Of a DNA stretch of 64,000 nucleotides, positions 37,793 to 46,764 are shown in pieces. The stretch is from assembly GCF_042850945.1 (NCBI RefSeq), contig NZ_AP031496.1, forward strand, positions 4,340,001 through 4,404,000. Direction: 5' to 3'. The notes below the pieces were generated by a model that worked only from the letters and a program-made list of their open reading frames with translations, was not told the DNA's origin and searched no databases. Origin of the DNA: Halioxenophilus aromaticivorans (GTDB lineage Bacteria > Pseudomonadota > Gammaproteobacteria > Pseudomonadales > Cellvibrionaceae). Positions within the stretch are counted from its first letter, which is position 1; the number at the start of each line of letters is the position of its first letter. A program made the translations under genes and the position numbers.

Positions 37793-39705
37793 GCCCCGCC
37801 AACAAAAAGATCAACATTTTACTGATCGAAGACGATGAAGACGATTTTATCATCACCCGCGATCTGCTCGAGGACATCGAAGGTGGCGACTACGAGCTGC
37901 ACTGGGCCCCAGACCTCGGCCTAGCCCGCAAAGCCCTGGCTCTAAACGAGCACGATATCTGTTTGATGGACTACTCCTTGGGCGCAGTTGATGGTGTGAC
38001 GTTACTTAAGGAAGCCAAAACACTGGGCTTTACTGCGCCTGTTATTATGCTCACTGGCCAAGACGACACTCGCCTGGACACAGAAGCCTCTCAGGCTGGG
38101 GCCGTAGATTACCTTGTAAAGTCACAGTTGAGCGCCTCACGTTTAGCCCGCGCCGTACGTTACGCGGTAGCCCGCAAACAAATTGAAGCCGAGCGTGTTG
38201 AGCGCATGCGGGCTGAATCGGCCAACCAAGCCAAAAGTAAATTTTTAACGCATTTAAGCCACGAACTGAGAACACCCCTCACCGCCATCCTCGGCTATGC
38301 CGATTTACTTCTGCACGAAACCCAAACACCTTCCTCGGTGGAAAAGCTGGGTATTATTAAACGCAATGGGAATCACCTGTTAAGCCTACTCAATGACGTA
38401 CTGGATTTATCCAAAATCGAAGCTGGCAAACTCGACGTAGACAAAACCGAGACCTATTTAACACCGCTGTTGACCAACTTAATAGAGCTGTTGCAGGTTA
38501 AGGCCAACGATAAAGACTTAACATTGGCGTTTGTTGCCACTGGCAAAATACCGGAGCAAATAACTACGGATCCACTGCGTTTACAACAAATACTGCTGAA
38601 CCTACTAAGCAACGCCATTAAGTTTACCAATCAAGGCAGTGTTACTCTGCGCATAGACCCAAGCCCCGAAGAAGAAATCATTCGTTTTACCGTGATCGAT
38701 ACCGGCATTGGTATTGAAAAACGGCAGATCAATAAACTGTTCCAGCCGTTCTCTCAACTACACCCTAGCCAGGTTGGTCAGGAGTCTGGCTCGGGACTTG
38801 GTTTAGCCATCAGCGCACAATTAACGCAGAAGCTGAATGGCGACCTCAGCGTAGAAAGTGCCCTGGGAGAAGGCAGTCGATTTACCGTCAGCTTACCCAT
38901 GCAAGCGAAGAACACCCATTGGGTGGATTTAAAGCTAAAACACAATACCAGCTATGAAGCACCAACCCCGGCACCACAATTACAAGGTCGAGTACTGGTA
39001 GCGGACGACATTCCGGAAATTCGGGCTCTGGTATCACAAATTATTCGCATGACCGGTGTGCATGTGGATTCGGCTGAAGATGGCCAAGCGGCCTGGGATA
39101 TGATTCAACAGCACGGCCACGACAACCCCTACGATTTGATCTTTCTCGACGTACAAATGCCTCGCTTAACCGGCCCAGAACTGGCACAAAAGCTACGCGC
39201 TGCGGATTACCCCAACCCCGTGGTGGCACTCACAGCCCAGACCATGGATGACCAAAAACAACAGTGCTACGACGTAGGCTTCAATGCTCACCTGGGCAAG
39301 CCCATTGACCGGGACCTTGTTTGGCAGTTACTGAAACATTACTTAAAAGCCAAGTCCAACACCAAGCGAGTCTTAATCGTAGAAGACGATCGCGATGCGT
39401 TGGAAGTAACAAGCCAAATCTTGGAGTTATTGGGAGCCGAAGTAGACTGCGCCAGCAGTGCCCAAGAAGCCTTAAATAAGGTAAATGATAGCCTTGACGG
39501 CATACTCCTGGACATCAATCTACCAGACATGCGCGGCGACGAGCTGGCCCCTAAACTGCGCAGCAAGTTGCATGACTCAGCTAAGATTTTAGCCGTCAGT
39601 GGTGAACAACTCTCCAAGGCCGACCTGTTTAGTTGCGGCTTTAATGACAGTTTTATCAAACCACTGGACATGCAAAAAATTCAGGCCCTTATGGATGCAC
39701 TATAG
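37789..39705 (+). CDS. Hybrid histidine kinase: REC-HisKA-HATPase-REC-REC
   Basis: A 638-residue soluble protein without membrane segments. An N-terminal receiver (Asp61 in LMDYSLGAVDG) leads through a coiled coil into HisKA with His158 (FLTHLSHELRTPLTA). The HATPase domain covers about 260-370 (IDTGIGIEKRQINKLF, SGSGLGLAISAQL). Two C-terminal receivers follow, at about 403-520 (LIFLDVQMPRLTGPE) and 525-638 (GILLDINLPDMRGDE). The N-terminal receiver could accept phosphate from the CHASE3 kinase through the Rcp1-like protein, with the rest acting as a phosphorelay. It is coupled to the preceding gene by ATGA. No output or Hpt domain is present, so the final target is encoded elsewhere. Confidence 0.94.
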   Translation: MSPANKKINILLIEDDEDDFIITRDLLEDIEGGDYELHWAPDLGLARKALALNEHDICLMDYSLGAVDGVTLLKEAKTLGFTAPVIMLTGQDDTRLDTEASQAGAVDYLVKSQLSASRLARAVRYAVARKQIEAERVERMRAESANQAKSKFLTHLSHELRTPLTAILGYADLLLHETQTPSSVEKLGIIKRNGNHLLSLLNDVLDLSKIEAGKLDVDKTETYLTPLLTNLIELLQVKANDKDLTLAFVATGKIPEQITTDPLRLQQILLNLLSNAIKFTNQGSVTLRIDPSPEEEIIRFTVIDTGIGIEKRQINKLFQPFSQLHPSQVGQESGSGLGLAISAQLTQKLNGDLSVESALGEGSRFTVSLPMQAKNTHWVDLKLKHNTSYEAPTPAPQLQGRVLVADDIPEIRALVSQIIRMTGVHVDSAEDGQAAWDMIQQHGHDNPYDLIFLDVQMPRLTGPELAQKLRAADYPNPVVALTAQTMDDQKQQCYDVGFNAHLGKPIDRDLVWQLLKHYLKAKSNTKRVLIVEDDRDALEVTSQILELLGAEVDCASSAQEALNKVNDSLDGILLDINLPDMRGDELAPKLRSKLHDSAKILAVSGEQLSKADLFSCGFNDSFIKPLDMQKIQALMDAL

Positions 39706-40063
39706 CCAAGCAGACGCCGCGTAGGTGAATGGATCCTGCATCGACAGAAGAACACACTACAGACAGGTGCACGCGTAAGAGGTGGCTGACAAGGGTCAGC
39801 CCCTGTACCCTACTCTGCTTTTTCATGCTCAGCTTTTCTCCGCTTTTCGCTCCTCTAGTCTCATTTGAAGTGCTCTTTCCTAACATGCCAAGACGGTGTC
39901 TATGTACCTTACGCAGTTGGTTCATTTTTTAAAAGCAGCCCGCCAGATTAACAGAATGTAATGTTTACAGCTGAAACCAGCGTTTTTTTCCTTTCTACTA
40001 TCATTCAAATCGAAAATTTCAACCATACAAGCGGTAGGCCAGAGATAAAGCGCACTTTGATTG
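39706..40063. other. Intergenic stretch after the hybrid kinase gene
   Basis: About 360 bases with no supportable gene; a short plus-strand open frame at 39729-39932 has no domain and no ribosome site. It leads into the sigma54-like promoter described next. Confidence 0.45.
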
Positions 40064-40080
40064 TTGGCACAGCATTCGCT
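40064..40080 (+). promoter_or_regulatory. Sigma54 (-24/-12) promoter candidate upstream of small envelope genes
   Basis: TTGGCACAGCATTCGCT matches YTGGCACGRNNNTTGCW at 12 of 14 defined positions. GG (40066-40067) and GC (40078-40079) are separated by the required ten bases. Transcription would start near 40091, ahead of the 57-residue membrane protein gene (40179) and the lipoprotein gene (40395). Confidence 0.6.
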
Positions 40081-40178
40081 TAGTAACACGGTAGGTTATT
40101 AGAAGTAACTAGATAGGCGACTATCAGACAATGAACACCAACCACGGTAGTGGTTGCAAAAAAAGGATTGATTGAATT

Positions 40179-40352
40179 GTGAGGTTTAGCTGGTCGATGA
40201 TTTTTCTATCGTTAATCGCGTTCGGATTCCTATTCGCACAAACTGGAACTCCAAGCACGGTAATGATTGGAAAAATTATTTTCACGGCCGGGGTGCTGCT
40301 TTGGATAACGCAACTCTCGCAGCTAGTGCCCAAACCGAAACAACAGCCATAA
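40179..40352 (+). CDS. 57-residue two-helix membrane protein
   Basis: A short open frame from GTG 40179 to TAA at 40350-40352. It encodes MRFSWSMIFLSLIAFGFLFA, a short polar turn QTGTPSTVMIG, a second hydrophobic helix (KIIFTAGVLLWITQL) and a basic Pro/Gln tail. AAAAGGA stands 13 bases before the GTG; an internal ATG at 40197 is an alternative start. Two helices with a tight loop recall the small stress membrane proteins often found beside BON proteins and small lipoproteins, but I cannot assign a named family. The sigma54-like promoter is 100 bases upstream and the lipoprotein gene 43 bases downstream. Confidence 0.5.
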   Translation: MRFSWSMIFLSLIAFGFLFAQTGTPSTVMIGKIIFTAGVLLWITQLSQLVPKPKQQP

Positions 40353-40394
40353 CACAATTTTTCAATTGCCAATTCCACCCATTAGGAGACGATC

Positions 40395-40637
40395 ATGACA
40401 ATGAATCAAAACAAAACCATTAAACGCGTATCTATGGCCGCAGCCGCAGTAGTTTTCACTGCCATGCTTGCAGCCTGTGACGACGGCCCAGCGGAGGACG
40501 CCGGCGAAAAAATCGACGATAGTGTTTCGGAGATGAAAGATAGCACCAAAGACGCCATGAACGACGCCGGTAACGCCATTGAAGACGCCTGTGAAGACGT
40601 TAAAGATGCAGCCGACGCCGAAAACTCTAATTGCTAA
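40395..40637 (+). CDS. Small acidic helical lipoprotein
   Basis: An 80-residue lipoprotein. ATG at 40395 has AGGAG six bases upstream. The leader ends in the lipobox MLAAC (Cys at residue 28), giving a mature protein of about 53 residues. That part is an amphipathic helix with repeated ~11-residue pattern (DSVSEMKDSTKDAMNDAGNA, DACEDVKDAADAEN) and ends in Cys. Asp following the lipid Cys (CDD) would favour inner-membrane retention by the Lol +2 rule. It resembles entericidin-like or YtxH-like stress proteins only in composition. It follows the 57-residue membrane protein and ends in a strong terminator. Confidence 0.8.
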   Translation: MTMNQNKTIKRVSMAAAAVVFTAMLAACDDGPAEDAGEKIDDSVSEMKDSTKDAMNDAGNAIEDACEDVKDAADAENSNC

Positions 40638-40666
40638 CCTTAACAACTGGTAGCTACTAAAAGTCA

Positions 40667-40700
40667 CCCAACGCAGCGCTTCTGGCGCTGCGTTGGGTTT
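40667..40700. terminator. Strong hairpin terminator between convergent genes
   Basis: CCCAACGCAGCGC and GCGCTGCGTTGGG form a perfect 13-bp stem around TTCTG, followed by TTT on the plus strand and by GACTTTT on the minus strand. It can end both the lipoprotein transcript and the minus-strand kinase/receiver transcript. Confidence 0.85.
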
Positions 40701-40735
40701 GACTCCTTATAGTTACACGTCAAGTTCTCGCTTGA

Positions 40736-41158
40736 TTATCGAGGCAGCACCACAGCCTCAAGCCAAAACTCTTGCACTCGCGCCATCAAATCACGGTACC
40801 CACTGGCGTTTGCCGGCTTGATCAAATAAGCATTAATACCGTTTTTGTATCCAGACATCACCTGGCTTTGTTTATCGTTTGCGGTTAAAAACACAACCGG
40901 TATATGGCGAAGTCGCTCACTTTGTCGTATTTTGGTGAGCGCTTCATCTCCAGTCATTATGGGCATGTTGACGTCCATAATAATCACGTCCGGCAACTCT
41001 GAGGTAGGGCTTTTCAGCAGATGTTCCAGTGCCTGAGCGCCATCCTCTGCTACGTCCAAAATGCTGCTTACTTGCAAGCTCCTCAGCGCTCTGCGCACGC
41101 TTTCACGGTCGGCTTTGTTGTCATCTACCAGCAATAATCTTTCCACATTACTCTTCAT
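40736..41158 (-). CDS. Rcp1/CheY-type single-domain response regulator
   Basis: A 140-residue receiver without output domain. VDDNKADRE (11-19) is the acidic pocket, Asp62 in IMDVNMPIMTG the phospho-acceptor, and Lys in YLIKPANASGYRDLM the conserved switch lysine. It starts ten bases after the stop of the large membrane kinase gene and is certainly its operon partner. The kinase is of the SHDLKEPLRT subtype that commonly feeds such receivers. The target of the phosphorylated form is not visible here. Confidence 0.92.
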   Translation of the reverse strand: MKSNVERLLLVDDNKADRESVRRALRSLQVSSILDVAEDGAQALEHLLKSPTSELPDVIIMDVNMPIMTGDEALTKIRQSERLRHIPVVFLTANDKQSQVMSGYKNGINAYLIKPANASGYRDLMARVQEFWLEAVVLPR

Positions 41159-41168
41159 GCTAGCTCCA

Positions 41169-43820
41169 CTATCGCTCTTTGGGTATCACCAGGGTAACGG
41201 TTGTACCCTCATTCAATTGTGACACCAGTTCGATGCTACCACCATGTTTTTCGATGACCTTAGCGACAACCGCCAAGCCAATACCTGAACCACCATAGCT
41301 TTCTTGGCTATGTAGCGTTTTAAACGGTTTGAACACCTCCGCTTGATGTTTTTCAGCAATGCCAATGCCGTTGTCGGAAATACCAAGTGCTATAGAGTCG
41401 CCTAAATCGGTACTAGTAATCGTTAATTGAGCTTGCCGCTCTGGGCTTTTGAATTTAATCGCATTCTGTAGGATATTTTGTACCGCTAATCCAAGCCGCG
41501 TACTATCGCCTTTTATTCGTCCCAAGGTATCAGCGACGGTGACCCGTGCCCCTTCATCTTCAACTAGGGTTTTTAGTCGCGCCACTGCATCATTAATAAG
41601 TTCATTTAAATCGATCTCCGTTTCATCGATTTCAGCCGCCCCCACTCTAGCCAAACGCAGTAAATCATCAATCATAACTGACATTCGTTCGCCAGCAGAC
41701 TCGATAAAGTTTAAATCTTCTTTCACCAATTCATCATCGCCTGTGGCCAAATCGCTCTGCAAATGTTCGGCAAAGGTGCGCATGGTTCGCAACGGCTCTT
41801 TTAAATCATGGGACGCCTGAAACGCAAATTGTTCTAATTCCAGATTCGAGCGCTGCAACTCCTCCTGAAGCCTTTTTAGTGGGTTGATGTCAGAAATTGA
41901 CCCCGCCAATTCATGCCTATTATCAACGCCCACGGTATAGCTTCGACCTCGAATCCGATACCAGCGAAACTCATTCGATGCGTGAAGTAACCTAACCTCT
42001 AAGTCGATATCTTGGCCGCGCTCTACGGCAGCTAACAATGCCGCTCTTGCAGCATCATAATCTTCGATATGCACTAGCTTTTCTAAGTGCTCGCAGCTAA
42101 AGTCAAAATCTTCACTGGTGTAACCCAGAAGTGCCAACGTCTGCTCGCTGCACTGAAAGGAAGACTCATCAGCCAGATTCATACTCCAAAAGCCATCGCT
42201 ACTACCCTCAGTAACCCGAGACAGCTGATTTAACGCATCTTCTAGTTTAGCCTCTTGGACCAATGTCTCAGTGATATCTCGACACACCAATGAATAGTGG
42301 CTGACCGCATCCTTGTTATCACGGTGCACCATTAAAACTGCACGCAATGGAATCTCGCGCTTGCCATTGACTTTAAAGTCCCCGGACCAACTGCCATCTC
42401 GCAAAGCTATGGCAAATTGGGAAGCACCGAAATCTGAACTGCCTGGCGACAACCATTCTTCTTTGCTATAGGTATCCGTGAAGATGCCTTGATGTTCAAA
42501 CGTTCGGTTGCTGTAAATGATCTTTTGCTCAGCATCAAACTGAAAAATGTACAGTAAGGGATGGTCGATAATGCTTAATAGCCGCGCTCTCTCTGTTTGC
42601 AATCGCATCTCGCGGTCTATGTCCAACAAAGATCCAACCACGCGCATCTTGCCGTGTTGGTCGCGCTGACTTGTGGCATTCATGGTAAACCAGCGATAAT
42701 CTGAACCAGACCCTACCGCTATTCTCACACGCACTTCAGCCGCATGACCGTTGGCTCGCAATTGAGCCACGTTTTCGACCAAACCGGGCTTATCCTCTGG
42801 GTGAACGCGCGCCAATAATCGACTAAAACTCGCGGGCTCGGCATCCGGTGCTACGCCCAACATATGATAGAATCGTTGCGACCAATACATGTCATCGGCT
42901 TCGTTGCTCTCCAATTCCCAAACTCCGCCACCATAGGCCGATACGGCCAAATCGTAACGGCGCTCACTCTCAGACAGCGCTTGCCGTGTATTGTGGGATA
43001 CTAAGAGAAGATAAACGGCAATGGCCACCGACAACACAGCGATAACAATTGCCACGGTTTGCCACAACAAGCCACCGCCAGAGCCATTTAACGCGACGCT
43101 CTCCAGTTCAGCAGCCACTAGCAGCGCGCCCACAACACCCGCAGTGACCATTGAGTACCACGCCGGCGGTAACCCTTTGGCTGAGCCAAGCTCAACCCTA
43201 CATAAAAGTAGCAATACACCACTTAACATGATGAAGGCGGAGGCCGTGTGAATCGCCATGCCGGATAGATTCGGCAATACCCTGGCATACTCAAGTGACA
43301 TCAAATATCCAAAAAAGGATGTCAGTGAAATAATCAGATTGACAGCGCCAAGATAGAGCACCAACAGCAGCAATGATCGTTGTTGTTTTCTCTGCCGACC
43401 TAAAATAAATAGGGCTGCGGCTGAGGCAATAAAACAGAATGCCGTTGTAATTCCCATTCGTCCAGGATAGGGCGTTAGCACAGCTACAAATGGCTTAATG
43501 AAAAACTGATCTAAAAATATTTCAACATTAAGCCAATAGCCTATGATTGCTGTGCAGGCAAGCCCAGCTATTAGCGCTGCAAAAAGGATGACTACCGGGC
43601 CTTGTCCAAAGCAAATCAATATTAATGCCAACGCCAGCAGAAAAAAACACAAAGCAGTATTGAATTGCATCGGCACTGAGTTGGGAATAACTTGTACTAA
43701 AAAATGGTTTTCTCGCAGCCAACCATACATAACGAGGAGAGATAGCAACACAATAGAACTGGATAAACCAATAGCCAATCGAAATTTATTTTTATTGTCG
43801 CCCAAATCCCGCCCGAACAT
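41169..43820 (-). CDS. Membrane sensor kinase with three PAS domains
   Basis: An 883-residue histidine kinase; ATG at 43820 has AGAGGAAA upstream. The first 280 residues hold about eight membrane helices forming an integral sensor module of unassigned family. Three PAS domains follow (about 285-400, 405-525, 530-655; e.g. FYHMLGVAPDAEPASFSRLL and LALLGYTSEDFDFSCEHLEK). HisKA has SHDLKEPLRTMRTFAEHL, and HATPase has ISDNGIGIAEKHQAEVFKPF and GGSGIGLAVVAKVI. The membrane module may sense a hydrophobic or membrane-borne cue. It is co-transcribed with the receiver at 40736-41158. A GGDEF-EAL gene diverges 257 bases away. Confidence 0.93.
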   Translation of the reverse strand: MFGRDLGDNKNKFRLAIGLSSSIVLLSLLVMYGWLRENHFLVQVIPNSVPMQFNTALCFFLLALALILICFGQGPVVILFAALIAGLACTAIIGYWLNVEIFLDQFFIKPFVAVLTPYPGRMGITTAFCFIASAAALFILGRQRKQQRSLLLLVLYLGAVNLIISLTSFFGYLMSLEYARVLPNLSGMAIHTASAFIMLSGVLLLLCRVELGSAKGLPPAWYSMVTAGVVGALLVAAELESVALNGSGGGLLWQTVAIVIAVLSVAIAVYLLLVSHNTRQALSESERRYDLAVSAYGGGVWELESNEADDMYWSQRFYHMLGVAPDAEPASFSRLLARVHPEDKPGLVENVAQLRANGHAAEVRVRIAVGSGSDYRWFTMNATSQRDQHGKMRVVGSLLDIDREMRLQTERARLLSIIDHPLLYIFQFDAEQKIIYSNRTFEHQGIFTDTYSKEEWLSPGSSDFGASQFAIALRDGSWSGDFKVNGKREIPLRAVLMVHRDNKDAVSHYSLVCRDITETLVQEAKLEDALNQLSRVTEGSSDGFWSMNLADESSFQCSEQTLALLGYTSEDFDFSCEHLEKLVHIEDYDAARAALLAAVERGQDIDLEVRLLHASNEFRWYRIRGRSYTVGVDNRHELAGSISDINPLKRLQEELQRSNLELEQFAFQASHDLKEPLRTMRTFAEHLQSDLATGDDELVKEDLNFIESAGERMSVMIDDLLRLARVGAAEIDETEIDLNELINDAVARLKTLVEDEGARVTVADTLGRIKGDSTRLGLAVQNILQNAIKFKSPERQAQLTITSTDLGDSIALGISDNGIGIAEKHQAEVFKPFKTLHSQESYGGSGIGLAVVAKVIEKHGGSIELVSQLNEGTTVTLVIPKER

Positions 43821-44076
43821 TGCTTTCCTCTTTAAAATTGTTTACGTTGTATCTTTTTATACAGATACGAACATAAAGTTCTTTCCTGCGCCTCAATTGT
43901 GGTACCTCACAAGGCTGCATCTCAATCAAATACATTAACCCGATGTTTTTTTTACTTTTAACTTTAGTGAGACGCTCGAACGGAGATTTGGCCACTAAAC
44001 AAGTTGATAAGTAAGTATTAAATAGCTATACCTGTATATTCATTGCAGCAGCAGACACCTCAAATAAGGAAGTCGC

Positions 44077-46734
44077 ATGACCCGCCGATCCGATACCGCG
44101 TTACGGAAGTCTATTTCCCAAATCGAGGAGATGTTACTGGCTAACCCCAGCAAGGAAACCGTATTTTCGCGCTGCACGGCCCTACTGATGCAATTGTTCG
44201 ACGCGCGCTACGGCTACACTTTTCGATGTCGTGATTCCGATAGCCAAGGCATCCCCTGGGAAATGGTGTCCTGCCAGGAATATAACGGCCATACTCTACA
44301 CACGTTATCAGATATCAACACTAGCACTTACCTGCCCACGGCCGATAAAGAACTATTCAAAGCGGGCAAATGTTACTACGCTAATCTACAACCCTTTGAC
44401 CATCTTATCTGCTTACCCCACGACCACCCTGAAATTAACAACCTGTTGTGCATACCCTTGAGCGATGCTCGTTACATACACGGTGTCATCTACTTATGTA
44501 ATAAACCCGGTGGTTTTGATGAAAGCATGGTAAGCCGAATTCGTCCCTTCACCGCTGCAGCGAATTGCATACTACGCGCCACTCAACCGCAATGCCAGCA
44601 GACATTGCTCGCCAAGGCCGACATCTCCCCCGCCAGCATAAGCAGCCTGCCAACCTCCACATCACTGATTAATTGCCTGGAGGCTTTTTTTAACGCAGTC
44701 CTTTTTGTCGATGAAGATCACACTGTTGCCTCCTGTAACCAGGCCTCTGCAAAGATGATTGGGCTGCCGCGTCGTGAGATTATCGGAGTTCATATTGGTA
44801 AGTTCTTAGTAAAGGGCATACCGCAGTCCCACCGCGCTAAGCTCTTCGACGCTTCCACAATAAGCGACAACTTTAACTACAATTCTCTTTGGCGTGGCGT
44901 CTCAATCGTCACCGCTAAGGGCACCAACACCCTAGTGGATCTATCCACCTTTGATATCGTGGTGGGTAATCGCCGGCTCAAGGGCTTGGTGATGGACGAC
45001 ATCTCAGAGCGCTTAAAATCGGCCAACGATTACCAAGCATCCTTACAGCGGTTCGACGTGCTAACCAGCTTGGCCCCGGTAGGCATTGTCCAAATTAATC
45101 ACCAATGGGAATGCACCTACGTCAACGATAAGTGGTGTGAATTTACCCAATCGACGCCGGATGAAAGCTTTGGCGTCACTTGGATGGACGGTATCCACCC
45201 CAGCGATGCAGAGCAGGTATTGCTAGAGCTGCGCGCCCAAACCACCAATAGTGGCGAATATGAAGGTGAATTTAGGCTGGTAACACCCCTGGGCAAGATC
45301 ACCTGGGTTAAAGCCAATGGTATGAGTTTGTACGATTCTAAAGGCAAAATTGCTGGCCTAATTATGACCTTTAGCGATGTCTCTGCCCACCGGTTAAACG
45401 AACAGCGGTTGGAGCATATAGCCAGCACCGACCAACTCACAGGATTAGTCAACCGCACTTTTTTTAATGATCGCATAGATCAGGCTCTCAAGGGCGTACC
45501 ACGCTACGGCAAGGTCGCAGTGATGTTTATTGACTTAGATGACTTTAAGCACATTAATGACTCACTCGGCCATGATTTTGGCGATACGTTGTTAGTAGAG
45601 GTGGCACAACGCCTAAAGCGAACACTACGCGACGTTGACACCATAGCCAGAATCGGCGGAGACGAATTTACCGTTATACTCACCCACGCCGACAGCGCCG
45701 CCGTAATATCCTCCGTGGCCGATAAACTGCTGAAAGCCCTGGCCAGACCATTTGAAATAGAACATCGGCGCTTATTTGTAACCTGCTCCATCGGTATTGC
45801 ACTGGCCGAACAACCGGACACCGAAGCCAAGGCGCTATTAAAGCAAGCCGATATTGCTCTTTATAAGGCGAAAGAGGCGGGCCGCAACCAATACCGGCAT
45901 TACACCAGCGACCTAGATAAAGAAGTTAATTACCACATTCATCTACGGCACAGCCTACGCGACCCTAAGCGCCACGATTTTTACATCCACTATCAACCCC
46001 AATATGACGCCGAAAGCCAAAAGCTTATTGGCTTCGAGGCCCTGTGCCGCTGGCGACACGAGGAAGTTCAACCCATCGGGCCAGATAAGTTTGTAGCAAT
46101 GATTGAACAATTTGGGTTAATCAATGAATTTTCACAGTTGATTCTGCAGCAAATCTTTGCCGACTTAAAACTGTGGCACGCCGATTACCCTGAATTCCAG
46201 CAGCTCAAAATCTCAATTAACCTGTCCGCCAAGCAATTCAAAAACCGAGAGCTGGCCACCAGCATTAATAACCTTTGCATCACCCACGGCATACGACCAC
46301 ACAACATCACCTTGGAGATTACAGAAACTGCGTTGATTGAAGACCCCACTCTGGCACTTAAAACATTGTACAAACTGAAACAATGGGGCTTTGGATTGTC
46401 GCTAGACGATTTCGGCACAGGCTATTCTTCTTTGGCCTATATGCACAAGCTGCCGTTGGATTCGGTAAAAATTGATAAATCTTTTATTATTGACTTGGAA
46501 GACAACCCCGATGACGCCAAAATCGTCACCGCCATTATTCAACTGTCTAATTCACTAGGCTTAAGTGTTATTGCAGAGGGTGTTGAGAGCGAACAAACCA
46601 GCCGCTGGCTACAAAAAAACGGCTGTAACCTGCACCAAGGGTTTTATTTTGGTAAACCCATGGAATTAAAACGCGCACAAGAGCTTCACGTTTACTGCCA
46701 AGCAGGTGATAATACCGATGCCGCTCTAATGTAA
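44077..46734 (+). CDS. GAF-PAS-PAS-GGDEF-EAL cyclic-di-GMP enzyme
   Basis: An 885-residue soluble protein. An N-terminal GAF domain (about 20-165) is followed by two PAS domains (about 205-310 and 320-445). The GGDEF domain carries an intact RIGGDEF motif (Gly527-Phe531) and the EAL domain an intact EAL at 654-656 (GFEALCRW) plus DDFGTGYSSLAYM and the later Glu of VIAEGVES. Both the diguanylate cyclase and phosphodiesterase sites therefore look competent, so the net activity cannot be read from sequence. It starts 257 bases from the divergent kinase gene, and the CheB-CheR gene begins 30 bases after it. It would link the island to motile/sessile switching. Confidence 0.94.
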   Translation: MTRRSDTALRKSISQIEEMLLANPSKETVFSRCTALLMQLFDARYGYTFRCRDSDSQGIPWEMVSCQEYNGHTLHTLSDINTSTYLPTADKELFKAGKCYYANLQPFDHLICLPHDHPEINNLLCIPLSDARYIHGVIYLCNKPGGFDESMVSRIRPFTAAANCILRATQPQCQQTLLAKADISPASISSLPTSTSLINCLEAFFNAVLFVDEDHTVASCNQASAKMIGLPRREIIGVHIGKFLVKGIPQSHRAKLFDASTISDNFNYNSLWRGVSIVTAKGTNTLVDLSTFDIVVGNRRLKGLVMDDISERLKSANDYQASLQRFDVLTSLAPVGIVQINHQWECTYVNDKWCEFTQSTPDESFGVTWMDGIHPSDAEQVLLELRAQTTNSGEYEGEFRLVTPLGKITWVKANGMSLYDSKGKIAGLIMTFSDVSAHRLNEQRLEHIASTDQLTGLVNRTFFNDRIDQALKGVPRYGKVAVMFIDLDDFKHINDSLGHDFGDTLLVEVAQRLKRTLRDVDTIARIGGDEFTVILTHADSAAVISSVADKLLKALARPFEIEHRRLFVTCSIGIALAEQPDTEAKALLKQADIALYKAKEAGRNQYRHYTSDLDKEVNYHIHLRHSLRDPKRHDFYIHYQPQYDAESQKLIGFEALCRWRHEEVQPIGPDKFVAMIEQFGLINEFSQLILQQIFADLKLWHADYPEFQQLKISINLSAKQFKNRELATSINNLCITHGIRPHNITLEITETALIEDPTLALKTLYKLKQWGFGLSLDDFGTGYSSLAYMHKLPLDSVKIDKSFIIDLEDNPDDAKIVTAIIQLSNSLGLSVIAEGVESEQTSRWLQKNGCNLHQGFYFGKPMELKRAQELHVYCQAGDNTDAALM

Positions 46735-46764
46735 AACAAAGCAGTCACCCTAAAGGAGTTAAAC

